DNA from: an uncultured Eubacteriales bacterium
GTDB taxonomy: Bacteria > Bacillota > Clostridia > Peptostreptococcales > Anaerovoracaceae
Assembly (NCBI GenBank): GCA_902774265.1
Contig: CACYHR010000014.1
Span: 1-42,226 of the forward strand
Length of the DNA: 42,226 nucleotides
Direction: 5' to 3'
Below the pieces are notes generated by a model. It was not told where the DNA came from. It searched no databases and worked only from the letters and a program-made list of their open reading frames with translations. Shown here in pieces: positions 7,362-16,713 of this stretch. How positions within the stretch are numbered: the first letter of the stretch is position 1; each line of letters starts with the position of its first letter. The position numbers were made by a program, and so were the translations under genes.

Positions 7362-8678
7362 TTATTCTGAGGCTTTATTCTTTTTCTGTTCGTCCTTGAT
7401 ACGGTAGTAATCTTCCAGATCCACATCGATCCTTACCTTCGTATCAGGTTTTCGGTTGCTCAAGAGACACACAGTCTCCACATGTTTTGTCATCGGAAAG
7501 TTGTCGTATGCTTTGATCTGTTTTATTTCGTAGCCGTTGCTGCGGAAGCTGTCGAGGTTGATACAAAGGGTCTTTGGGTTGCAGCTGACGTAGACTATTT
7601 CATCTATTCCGTATCTGCAGAGCATCGCTACGGCCTTGTCGTGTATCCCGACGCGCGGCGGATCAACCACGATTACATCAGGCTTGACAGGGATCTCGTC
7701 CAGCTTTTCCTTTACATCGCCGCAGATGTAGTGGCAATTGGTGATCCCGTTGAGTTCTGTGTTTGATCTGGCGGCCGTTATGGAATCCTCAACGATGTCT
7801 ATTCCGTAAACATCCTTTGCCGCCGACGCCATCAGCTGGGAAATAGTCCCGGTGCCGCAGTACAGATCGTAAACGGTTTTGCCCGATACATCCGGCACGA
7901 CTTCGAGTACATCACTGTATAGTCTCTCGACCGCATCTATATTTGTCTGGAAAAAGGCGAAGGCCTTGACCTTAAATCTAAGGCCAAGTATCTCCTCGTT
8001 GTAGTAATCGCGTCCGTACAGCAGCTTGTGGCTCTCATCAATTACGGCATCGGCTACACTGTCGTTGAGAGTCCTTAGAATTCCGACTATCTTCATGCCT
8101 TCAGTTCCGGCCGCTTTTTCCTCTTCGGATCTGAGATCCAATCCCAGAAGCAGGTCGCGGAACGCCTCTTCATCAAATCCCGGTTCGCTCGATGTCACGA
8201 CGTTTATCAGAAGCTCGTTCGTTCTGACGCCGCAGCGCACTACAAGATTGCGAAGCAGTCCGAGATGCGTTTTGCGGTGATACGGCACGTAGCCCCTTTC
8301 GCGGCAAAAATCGAGTACGGCTCTCAGCACGATGTTAAACGACGGCGGTACGAGCTGGCATTCGTCGGTCGTGATTATCGACATAAAGCGGCCCTTGAAA
8401 TGCATACCCAGTTCAAGTTCCCCGCCCTTTTCGAGATCGCCGAAAGTATATTCCATCTTGTTTCTGTATCTGCCTGTACAAATCGCCGGCTCCATGCCGA
8501 GATAGACGGATTCATCGATGTCATGCTTGCCGAGCAGCCTCCTGACAGCCTTATCCTTTGCGGCCAGCTGTTCCTCATAAGGCGTTCCCTGATAGATGCA
8601 GCCGCCGCAGTGTTCATACGCCGGGCAAAGCTTATCGGTAAACTCGCTTACAGTACATAATTTATTATTGTCACTCAT
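7362..8678 (-). CDS. rlmD: 23S rRNA (uracil-C5)-methyltransferase, RlmD/RlmCD type
   Basis: A 438-residue SAM-dependent enzyme that methylates C5 of uridine in 23S rRNA (U1939-type, possibly also U747 as in RlmCD). Seen: iron-sulfur Cys at 18, 24, 27 and 107, SAM motif DLYCGTGTISQ, DPPRVGIHDKAV, and the catalytic VSCNPKTL near the C-terminus. The N-terminal TRAM domain of longer relatives is absent, as the iron-sulfur region begins within 20 residues. It is the last gene of the minus-strand ruv-que run. Family certain; exact uridine target not decidable from sequence. Confidence 0.93.
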   Translation of the reverse strand: MSDNNKLCTVSEFTDKLCPAYEHCGGCIYQGTPYEEQLAAKDKAVRRLLGKHDIDESVYLGMEPAICTGRYRNKMEYTFGDLEKGGELELGMHFKGRFMSIITTDECQLVPPSFNIVLRAVLDFCRERGYVPYHRKTHLGLLRNLVVRCGVRTNELLINVVTSSEPGFDEEAFRDLLLGLDLRSEEEKAAGTEGMKIVGILRTLNDSVADAVIDESHKLLYGRDYYNEEILGLRFKVKAFAFFQTNIDAVERLYSDVLEVVPDVSGKTVYDLYCGTGTISQLMASAAKDVYGIDIVEDSITAARSNTELNGITNCHYICGDVKEKLDEIPVKPDVIVVDPPRVGIHDKAVAMLCRYGIDEIVYVSCNPKTLCINLDSFRSNGYEIKQIKAYDNFPMTKHVETVCLLSNRKPDTKVRIDVDLEDYYRIKDEQKKNKASE

Positions 8679-8823
8679 CTCTGTTCTCCATAACCATTAT
8701 TACTTTTATTATTTACAAGTCGTGCCGACCACTTTACAAAACTCTGTTTAATTTAGCGCCGGTATTGATATTAGTTCGCTATACAGAACCCTCTTTAGCT
8801 CCGTGTCTGTAATTCCAGTCATT

Positions 8824-9138
8824 CTATCTGAACCGGACAGCCCAGCAGGCCGAGTATATTATGCGTCTCAGGATGCGGTCCCCGCCATCTCTGAGGTTTA
8901 CCGGATCCGCATGCCTGACAGCCCATTTTGCAAATGAAGCCCGGAATAATCCGGGCTTTCTGAAACGATAGTAGATCACAGCATGAAAATAAATCTCACT
9001 CGCAAGCTGCTTTTCGTTCATCCTGCTGATAAGACCCTGACCGAGGATCTCACGCGCCTTAGCGAGGCAAGCGTCCCGCTCCAGATACTCACGCTTCACC
9101 GGCAGCTTTAATTTACTTATCTTTCCTCTGTTTTCCAT
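8824..9138 (-). CDS. Small unknown basic protein
   Basis: A 104-residue Arg/Lys-rich protein starting 11 bases after the tgt stop. The ribosome binding site is weak (AGAGCGG-like). It is mostly helical in appearance (LERDACLAKAREILGQGLISRMNEKQLASEIYFHAVIYYRF) and has no motif I recognise. Same strand and tight spacing with tgt support a real gene, perhaps translationally coupled. The basic composition suggests nucleic acid contact, but that is a guess. A gap of 145 bases to rlmD on its other side shows nothing notable. Confidence 0.5.
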   Translation of the reverse strand: MENRGKISKLKLPVKREYLERDACLAKAREILGQGLISRMNEKQLASEIYFHAVIYYRFRKPGLFRASFAKWAVRHADPVNLRDGGDRILRRIIYSACWAVRFR

Positions 9139-9149
9139 AATTTGCCGCT

Positions 9150-10298
<1,149 letters not shown>

Positions 10299-10310
10299 CT
10301 ATACTCAATC

Positions 10311-10434
10311 AAGTTTTATTTGCGCTTCGCATTATTTTTTTCAGCATCGCATTGTTCTATCTGCATTGCGCTACTTTTATCAGTATCACGCTGTTTTATC
10401 AGCAACGCATTACTTTATCAGCATCGCGTCGCCG
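10311..10434. repeat. Degenerate 19-20 bp tandem repeat running out of the queA 3' end
   Basis: About six imperfect units of the type TTTATCAGCATCGCG occupy the queA-tgt gap and reach into the last codons of queA. The unit next to queA is coding: it encodes the final Asp-Ala-Met-Leu-Ile-Lys and the stop. The units further downstream are progressively diverged copies. This looks like tandem duplication of the queA terminus by slippage or unequal exchange. Confidence 0.65.
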
Positions 10435-11621
10435 TAGCTGAAAAATCTGTATTTCTCTTCGACCGCTGTTCTGTACGCCTTCAGGATCTCTTCTCTGTCG
10501 TACAGCGCGGAAACGAGCATTATCAGCGTCGATTTTGGCAGGTGGAAATTCGTTATCAGCGCGTCGACTATCTTGAATTCGTAGCCCGGATAAATAAATA
10601 TCCCGGTCGATGTGTGGCCTGCATGCACGCGAAAATATTTATGTTTCGCGTTGCCTGCATCATTACCCGCTGCACCTGCGCCGCCTCCGACGGCAGCGCC
10701 ATCATCTGCTTTCCCGGAAGCCGGTGTGAACGGCTGCATAGGCATTCCCGCCATGCTTTCGAGCGTGCGTGTCGAAGTTGTCCCTACAGAAATTATGCGT
10801 CCGCCTTCCTCTATCGTGCGGTTGATGATCTCAGCGTTTTCTTCGTTTATAGAGCATTCCTCGAAATGCATTTTGTGTTCTTCGATGACATCCACCTTGA
10901 CCGGCCTGAATGTGCCGATACCGACATGAAGAGTCACATATGCGATGCGGACTCCTTTCTCTGCAGCCTTCTCAAGCAGTTCCTCCGTGAAATGCAGTCC
11001 GGCAGTCGGTGCGGCGACCGAGCCGTCGATACGGCTGTAAACCGTCTGATACATTTCCTTGTCGCTGTCTTCGACAGGACGTGAAATATACGGAGGCAGA
11101 GGCATGGAGCCTATCTCCTCGAGCCTTTCCATGAATATCCCGTCATATTCGAATTCGACCAGCCTCGTAGCATTGCCTGCGTCATGAATGCCCCTGATGT
11201 GAGCCTTGAATTTGCTCTCTATCCCGTTGACAAGGGTATAACCGCATTCCGGAGCCTCGCTTCCTGCCGGCACTGTCTCTGTCCGTCCCGCAAGTATCAC
11301 TGTATCTCCCTCATGCAGCCTCTTGCCGGGTTTGACCAGGCATTCCCAGCTGTCACCCTCTATACGCTTGATGAGGAGCAACTCAATATGAGCGCCCGTG
11401 CCCTCCTTGATCCCGTACATCCTCGCCGGAATTACACGTGAATCGTTCAGTACAAGACAGTCGCCCTCATTCAGGTAATCGAGTATATCGTAAAAATGCT
11501 TGTGTTCTATGGTCTTCGAAGCTCTGTCGAGCACCATCAGTCTGCAGCCGTCGCGCTGTTCCATCGGTGTCTGCGCGATCAGCTCTTCAGGCAGATCATA
11601 ATCAAAATCTTCTATTCTCAA
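10410..11621 (-). CDS. queA: tRNA preQ1(34) S-adenosylmethionine ribosyltransferase-isomerase
   Basis: QueA adds the ribosyl unit of SAM to preQ1 in tRNA to give epoxyqueuosine. Seen: [17 protein letters not shown] start, [21 protein letters not shown], the [12 protein letters not shown] core, and the C-terminal [17 protein letters not shown]. At 403 residues it is longer than the roughly 340-350 usual for the family. The extra length includes an Ala/Gly/Asp-rich insertion (about residues 298-327) just before the conserved [13 protein letters not shown] segment, and a further expanded loop at about 111-150. The insertions are in frame and look like surface linkers. It is co-oriented with ruvB upstream and tgt downstream. 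Confidence 0.96.
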   Translation of the reverse strand: MRIEDFDYDLPEELIAQTPMEQRDGCRLMVLDRASKTIEHKHFYDILDYLNEGDCLVLNDSRVIPARMYGIKEGTGAHIELLLIKRIEGDSWECLVKPGKRLHEGDTVILAGRTETVPAGSEAPECGYTLVNGIESKFKAHIRGIHDAGNATRLVEFEYDGIFMERLEEIGSMPLPPYISRPVEDSDKEMYQTVYSRIDGSVAAPTAGLHFTEELLEKAAEKGVRIAYVTLHVGIGTFRPVKVDVIEEHKMHFEECSINEENAEIINRTIEEGGRIISVGTTSTRTLESMAGMPMQPFTPASGKADDGAAVGGGAGAAGNDAGNAKHKYFRVHAGHTSTGIFIYPGYEFKIVDALITNFHLPKSTLIMLVSALYDREEILKAYRTAVEEKYRFFSYGDAMLIK

Positions 11622-11684
11622 TTCATTCTCCTGTTTGAATCTTTGGGAGTTGCATCTCCCGCTAATTATGTCAGCATGTAAATC

Positions 11685-12800
11685 TTAGATATCCAGCCTA
11701 AGCTGTTCACCGGACGCATCATTGCCCTGGCCTGATCCGCCGGTCCCGCTGTTCCCGCGGCCGGGATTTCCGCCGCTTCCGCCCGTTTTCTCATCGGGCT
11801 CAGTGTAAAATCCCATCAGCCCCAGATGCTCATAAGCGGCCTTTGAAGCCACCCGGCCTTTCTGAGTCCGGTACAGCAGCCCCGCCTGTATCAGATAAGG
11901 CTCGTTCGCATCCTCGATCGTCACGCGTTCCTCTCCGATAGCCGAGGCGATAGTCTCAATGCCGACCGGCCCGCCATTGAAGCCCTTTATTATTGTAGAA
12001 AGAATGTCTCTGTCCAGCTTCTCGAGGCCAAGGTCATCCACGCCGAGAGCGTCGAGGGCCTTGCGCGTGATATCAATATCGATATTTCCGTCAGATATTA
12101 CGGCCGAGAAATCTCTGACACGCTTTATCAGTCTGTTGCCGATACGCGGCGTACCGCGCGATCTCCTCGCCAGTTCGTCGAGCGACTCGTCATCTATAGA
12201 AGTATTCAGCACATTCGCCGTTCGCCTCAGTATCTCCCGAATCTCCTCCGGCGTATAGAATTCGAATTTTTCTACTATTCCGAATCTGTCTCTCAGAGGC
12301 CCGGAAAGACTCCCGGCTCTGGTCGTCGCGCCGATCAGAGTGAATTTCGCGATATCTATTCTGAGGGATCTCGCCGCAGGTCCTTTGCCTATGATGATAT
12401 CAAGTGCAAAGTCCTCCATGGCGGAGTACAGAACCTCTTCGACAGATCTGTTCAGTCTGTGTATCTCATCGATAAACAGGACATCGTTGTCGTTCAGATT
12501 GGTAAGTATAGCCGCAAGATCGCCTGCTCTTCCTATCGCCGGCCCGGACGAAATCTTGATATCCACACCGAGTTCGTTGGCGATGATCCCGGCAAGCGTG
12601 GTCTTTCCAAGCCCCGGAGGCCCGTAAAAGAGCACGTGATCAAGAGGCTCGTTTCTCATCTTAGCAGCCTCTATATATATCGACAGATTGCCCTTTGCCG
12701 CCGACTGTCCGCAGTATTCGCTGAGGTACTGCGGCCTCAGTGTCAATTCGCCGGCAAGCTCGCCGGGTGTCGCTTTTGTTTGTGTTATACGTTCTTTCAT
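11685..12800 (-). CDS. ruvB: Holliday junction branch migration ATPase RuvB
   Basis: A 371-residue AAA+ motor that forms hexamers and drives RuvA-bound Holliday junctions. Seen: Walker [11 protein letters not shown], Walker B DEIHRL, sensor [18 protein letters not shown] with the arginine finger, and the C-terminal winged helix ([25 protein letters not shown]). The last 30 or so residues are a Gly/Asn/Ser-rich tail ([18 protein letters not shown]) that most RuvB proteins lack. It follows ruvA with an 84-base gap and precedes queA by 63 bases. Confidence 0.97.
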   Translation of the reverse strand: MKERITQTKATPGELAGELTLRPQYLSEYCGQSAAKGNLSIYIEAAKMRNEPLDHVLFYGPPGLGKTTLAGIIANELGVDIKISSGPAIGRAGDLAAILTNLNDNDVLFIDEIHRLNRSVEEVLYSAMEDFALDIIIGKGPAARSLRIDIAKFTLIGATTRAGSLSGPLRDRFGIVEKFEFYTPEEIREILRRTANVLNTSIDDESLDELARRSRGTPRIGNRLIKRVRDFSAVISDGNIDIDITRKALDALGVDDLGLEKLDRDILSTIIKGFNGGPVGIETIASAIGEERVTIEDANEPYLIQAGLLYRTQKGRVASKAAYEHLGLMGFYTEPDEKTGGSGGNPGRGNSGTGGSGQGNDASGEQLRLDI

Positions 12801-12884
12801 TTCTATAAACTATGCTTCTATATACTATGATGTCAGAGTCAAAAGGTCGCCGCGATCCGGAAATTGCGCGAGCCAATAACTAAT

Positions 12885-13487
12885 TTACAATAAGAATTTC
12901 AGTGATTTCTTTACATATTCCTCGGCACTCAGGCCTTCTTCAGGCACAGATCCTACAGCCGCTTCGGCTTCTTTTTTGCTGTATCCGAGGGTGGTAAGAG
13001 CCACGACTGCTTCGCCTCTTTCGCCTGTTCCCGGCACTGCAGCCGGAGCCACGCCTTCGAGATCTGCTCCCTCAAGCGGCAGAGCAGAAACCTTGTCCTT
13101 TAGTTCGAGTATCACTCTTTCCGCTGTCTTCTTTCCTACGCCCTGAGCCATGGCTATCGATGCGGCATCGCCTGCCGAAATAACGGATTTGATCTGGTTC
13201 GGCGTGCCGAGCGACATTATGGCAAGCCCGGCCTTAGGTCCCACGCCCTTAACGGTTATCAGCTGTTCAAACAGCGACAGCGCCTCTGAATCGGCAAATC
13301 CGTAGAGTGCCATCCCGTCCTCCTTGACCTGCATATATGTATAAACCGATATCTCATCGCCCTCGCGTGCTGTCAGCAGGCTGCTTGAGTCCGAAACGAA
13401 AACTCTGAAACCGATGCCGCCAGGAGTTTCGATTATAATCGCTCCGGATTCATAATAAAGGTATTCGCCTTTAAGAAATCTTATCAT
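12885..13487 (-). CDS. ruvA: Holliday junction binding protein RuvA
   Basis: A 200-residue protein that holds the four-way junction for RuvB. Seen: N-terminal OB fold (MIRFLKGEYLYYE...), the double helix-hairpin-helix region (LITVKGVGPKAGLAIMSLG and MAQGVGKKTAERVILELKDK), a flexible linker, and the C-terminal RuvB-contact domain (LTTLGYSKKEAEAAV). Length is normal. Its start overlaps the ruvC stop by four bases, giving translational coupling. Confidence 0.97.
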   Translation of the reverse strand: MIRFLKGEYLYYESGAIIIETPGGIGFRVFVSDSSSLLTAREGDEISVYTYMQVKEDGMALYGFADSEALSLFEQLITVKGVGPKAGLAIMSLGTPNQIKSVISAGDAASIAMAQGVGKKTAERVILELKDKVSALPLEGADLEGVAPAAVPGTGERGEAVVALTTLGYSKKEAEAAVGSVPEEGLSAEEYVKKSLKFLL

Positions 13488-13972
13488 ATCCTCGGTCTCC
13501 TTCCGCCTGTGTGATGAGCATGGCAGATAGCCGCCGCAAGAGCGTCAGCCGTGTCGTCCGGTTTCGGAACCTCCGAAAGGCCAAGTATCATCCTGACCAT
13601 TGTCTGCACCTGCTTCTTTTCGGCGCGTCCGTATCCGGTCAGCGATGATTTGATCTGAAGAGGCGTGTATTCCGAGATCCTTATGCCGGCTTTTGCGCAT
13701 GCCAGCAACGCCATTCCTCTTGCTTCGCCTACCATTATAGCAGTAGTCGCATTAGTATTGTAAAAAAGCTCTTCTATTGAGGCTTCATCCGGCTCGTATT
13801 CTCTGATTATATCAGAAAGTTCGTCATACATTATCATGAGCCGCTCCTCGTTCGGAGTATGTGCCTCTGTCGTTATCGCTCCGTAAGCGACCGGAGTGAA
13901 TTTATTTCCTTTGTAATCCAGGATGCCGTATCCCATTATAGCGTATCCCGGATCTATTCCGATTATTCTCAT
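13484..13972 (-). CDS. ruvC: Holliday junction endonuclease RuvC
   Basis: A 162-residue RNase H-fold resolvase. Acidic catalytic residues are visible in IIGIDPGYAIMGYG (Asp7), IEELFYN (Glu), and DTADALAAAICHAHH near the end. It is the first gene of the ruvC-ruvA-ruvB run and is divergent from argR across a gap of about 600 bases. Confidence 0.96.
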   Translation of the reverse strand: MRIIGIDPGYAIMGYGILDYKGNKFTPVAYGAITTEAHTPNEERLMIMYDELSDIIREYEPDEASIEELFYNTNATTAIMVGEARGMALLACAKAGIRISEYTPLQIKSSLTGYGRAEKKQVQTMVRMILGLSEVPKPDDTADALAAAICHAHHTGGRRPRI

Positions 13973-14205
13973 ATAAAAGTTTTATCCTGTATTATTTCTA
14001 TTCACATTTTAACTGCTGCGGCCATATTGACCCGTACGGCATAATTACGCATACGGGAGATTACGGCTATCGCCTCAATGCTGCTTAACACGTCATTATT
14101 GTTTGGAAAAGCGCGTTTATCCCGACGCTGATTCTACACTATATGCGCCGGCTTGTCCATGTTCGTTTTTTGTTCGGTCATCATGGTGGGAAGCTCCTTA
14201 AAGCA

Positions 14206-14378
14206 ACTTCCGTCCTAAACAGTAAAAACAGGCTTCCGGGACGGAAGTACAGAGGCCACCTAGCTGTAAAACTTCCGTCCCAAACACTAAAAGCAGGCTT
14301 CCGGGACGGAAGTACGGTGGCTGCCCGGCTGTAAAACTTCCGTCCCAAACACTAAAAACAGGCCTCCGGGACGGAAGT
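14206..14378. repeat. Three 43-nt palindromes at a 65-bp period
   Basis: Each unit begins ACTTCCGTCC and ends GGGACGGAAGT, and can fold as a stem of about ten pairs with an A-rich loop: 14206-14248, 14271-14313 and 14336-14378. The intervening 22-nt stretches are also similar to one another (both end GCTGTAAA), so the whole 65-bp unit was duplicated in tandem. A fourth dispersed copy of the 43-nt palindrome lies at 38483-38525. Behaviour is like a REP or bacterial interspersed repeat. Confidence 0.85.
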
Positions 14379-14531
14379 ATCCCTACCCCCTCCTGATCAC
14401 AGTCATACACAACACGCACGACATTCTGCAATAATTGAATGACATCCTGCAAAATCTCACTGATATCCTGCAAAACTGTCACTTTGACTCCTCGAAACCT
14501 AAACTTTATGCATCAAAGCGTATTTTTATGC

Positions 14532-14537
14532 TATACT
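14532..14537 (+). promoter_or_regulatory. Probable argR -10 box
   Basis: TATACT fits a sigma-A -10 element 33 bases before the argR start. The -35 is weak. The AT-rich stretch overlapping it (TTTATGCATCAAAGCG, TATTTTTATGC) might be an ArgR autoregulatory ARG box, but the match to the consensus is poor. Confidence 0.4.
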
Positions 14538-14570
14538 ATATCTCAACAGCAGATTACGGAGGTTCGATAA

Positions 14571-15029
14571 ATGAGACTTTCAAGACAAAACAAGATTTTA
14601 GAACTGATCAGGACAAATGAAGTCGAAACGCAGGATCAGCTGATGAGCCTGCTCAGGGCCGCGGGCTATAACGTCACACAGGCGACGGTCTCAAGAGATA
14701 TACGCGAGCTGCAGCTTATCAAGGGGCAGAATAAGGACGGCAGATACAAATACATCACAGGTAAATACGATGAGCGCCCTATTTCCGAACGTTTTATCAA
14801 GATATTCAGAGAAACGACTCTTTCGTATGCATCGGCACAGAACCTTATAGTCGTCAAGACTCTGTCGGGCTGTTCAGGCGCTGCAGGTGAAGCTATAGAC
14901 TGTCTCAGTCTAGAACATATAGTCGGATCGATCTCCGGCGACAACACACTTCTGGTTATAGTAGACAAAGAGGAAAATGTTCCTGCTGTTATCAGCAAAT
15001 TCGACAGCATAATGAATAATCGTGACTAA
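14571..15029 (+). CDS. argR: Arginine repressor ArgR/AhrC
   Basis: A 152-residue arginine-responsive regulator. The N-terminal winged helix (QNKILELIRTNEVETQDQLMSLL, then TQATVSRDIRELQLIK) binds DNA. The C-terminal domain (about residues 80-150: VVKTLSGCSGAAGEAID, GSISGDNTLLVIV) binds arginine and forms the hexamer. A GGAGG precedes the ATG. It pairs with recN 14 bases downstream, the usual arrangement in Firmicutes. Confidence 0.95.
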   Translation: MRLSRQNKILELIRTNEVETQDQLMSLLRAAGYNVTQATVSRDIRELQLIKGQNKDGRYKYITGKYDERPISERFIKIFRETTLSYASAQNLIVVKTLSGCSGAAGEAIDCLSLEHIVGSISGDNTLLVIVDKEENVPAVISKFDSIMNNRD

Positions 15030-15043
15030 GGGGAAAATGCTCT

Positions 15044-16663
15044 ATGATCAACAGAATCATCATCGACAATTATGCAACTATCGAGCACATATCCTTTGAT
15101 CTGGGCGAAGGATTCAATGTGATCACCGGAGAAACGGGCGCAGGTAAATCTGTTCTGGTCACGGCGATCAGTACAGTTCTCGGCGGCCGTGCTGATACTT
15201 CTATGGTCAGGACCGGACAGGACCGCGCCTTTATACAGATCGCAGGCGAAAAGAACGGCGAAGATGTGATCATTTCGCGTGAGATACTCGCGTCCGGCAA
15301 AACCATTTCCAAGCTGAACGGAGAAATGGCGACGCTCGGTCAGATCCGCAGTTTCTGCGCTGACTGGGTCGATATACACGGTCAGTACGACAATCAGCAG
15401 ATACTCGATCCCGACAACCACATCCACATCACGGACAGTTTCCACGGTGAATCTCTATCACCCGAACTCGAAAAACTTTCGCAGTATTACACGGAATACA
15501 AAGCTGCCCAGAAGGAATATGACGATCTGCTGAGAGCCGAAGCGACTGCCGTCCAGCAGAAAGACTATTTCAGCTTTGAATATAACTATATAGAGGGACT
15601 GAAGCTGAAATCAGGAGAGGATGATGAGCTGAAGGATCAGCTGACCATGATCAAGAACAGCGCAAGGATATATTCGTCCGTCCGCACGGCTTATGATCTG
15701 CTGTACGAAAACGAAACTTCGGTACTGTCCGGCCTTTCGAGAGCCGCTGATGAACTCGAATCGGCAGGCAGCTACAGCGAGAAACTTGCAGCCCTTTCCG
15801 AACAGACCCGGACTTCATATTATGATCTTGAGGATATTTCGGGAAGGCTGCGCGACACCCTTGATTCCCTCAATTATTCAGATGAGGATCTCGACAGCAT
15901 TTCCGAGAGGCTTGCTGTTATCGAGGATGCAAAGCGCAAATACCACCGCAGCATCGATGAGATAATCGAATATCAGAGCGAGCTCGGCAGCAAGCTTAAT
16001 ATGATACAGAATTTTGATGCGGAGAAATCCAGGCTCTCCGAGGCTGCGCACCGCAAATACAGCATACTAGAGGATCAGGCTGCTCATGTAAGCAAGCTGA
16101 GACATTTGATCGCAAAAAGGCTTGAATCTGCCATGATAAGGGAGCTCCAGGACCTCGAATTCGCGAATTCCGAATTCAGAATAGATATCAAAAAACTCCC
16201 GGATATCGGTCCGGACGGTTTTGATTATGTCGAATTCCTGATTTCCACCAACCCCGGAGAGCCGCTTATGCCGCTTACGCGCATTGCTTCCGGCGGTGAA
16301 ATTTCGCGTATTATGCTGGCATTCAAACATATAATCGGTGACAGCGACAAGGTCGACTCCATGATCTTCGACGAGATCGATACCGGAATAAGCGGACACA
16401 CTGCGCTGGTAGTCGGCCGCAAGATGAGCGAGATAGCGGAACATCATCAGCTGATATGCATAACGCATCTGCCTCAAATCGCGGCATACGGCAGAGACAA
16501 TTTCCTGATCAGCAAGGCTGTCGGTGACGCAAAATCCCGGACCAGCATCGAACATCTCGATGAAGAAGGCAAAGTGCGCATGGTCGCCACTCTCTTCAGC
16601 GGATCATCCGACAACGAAAATGCCCTTCAGGCCGCCCGCGACCTCATCGCAGACACCCAATAA
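15044..16663 (+). CDS. recN: DNA repair ATPase RecN
   Basis: A 539-residue SMC-like protein for double-strand break repair. Seen: Walker A GETGAGKSV near the N-terminus, a long coiled coil (about residues 150-380), then the signature IASGGEISRIMLAFK and Walker B MIFDEIDTGISG followed by ITHLPQIAAYG. Length is near normal for the family. It is cotranscribed with argR. It ends the plus-strand run and meets the opposing GNAT fusion gene. Confidence 0.96.
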   Translation: MINRIIIDNYATIEHISFDLGEGFNVITGETGAGKSVLVTAISTVLGGRADTSMVRTGQDRAFIQIAGEKNGEDVIISREILASGKTISKLNGEMATLGQIRSFCADWVDIHGQYDNQQILDPDNHIHITDSFHGESLSPELEKLSQYYTEYKAAQKEYDDLLRAEATAVQQKDYFSFEYNYIEGLKLKSGEDDELKDQLTMIKNSARIYSSVRTAYDLLYENETSVLSGLSRAADELESAGSYSEKLAALSEQTRTSYYDLEDISGRLRDTLDSLNYSDEDLDSISERLAVIEDAKRKYHRSIDEIIEYQSELGSKLNMIQNFDAEKSRLSEAAHRKYSILEDQAAHVSKLRHLIAKRLESAMIRELQDLEFANSEFRIDIKKLPDIGPDGFDYVEFLISTNPGEPLMPLTRIASGGEISRIMLAFKHIIGDSDKVDSMIFDEIDTGISGHTALVVGRKMSEIAEHHQLICITHLPQIAAYGRDNFLISKAVGDAKSRTSIEHLDEEGKVRMVATLFSGSSDNENALQAARDLIADTQ

Positions 16664-16713
16664 TTATCATCAGGAAACGGTTTCGCTGCTTGCTATTGGG
16701 TGGTGAAGACACA

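Larger units (their letters stand above)
13973..14570. other. ruvC-argR divergent gap
   Basis: This gap of about 600 bases has no convincing gene. It holds the three tandem palindromes and, beyond them, three loosely spaced copies of a GAYATYCTGCAA motif at 14420, 14441 and 14462 (about 21 bp apart). The argR promoter is near the right end. A 94-codon minus-strand frame over the repeats is translated palindrome and was not accepted. Confidence 0.6.

Noticed and set aside
14206-14378. CRISPR-like array (43-nt repeats with 22-nt spacers)
   Set aside because: The spacers are similar to each other, there are only three units, the repeats are long near-perfect palindromes, a lone copy lies 24 kb away, and no cas gene is present.
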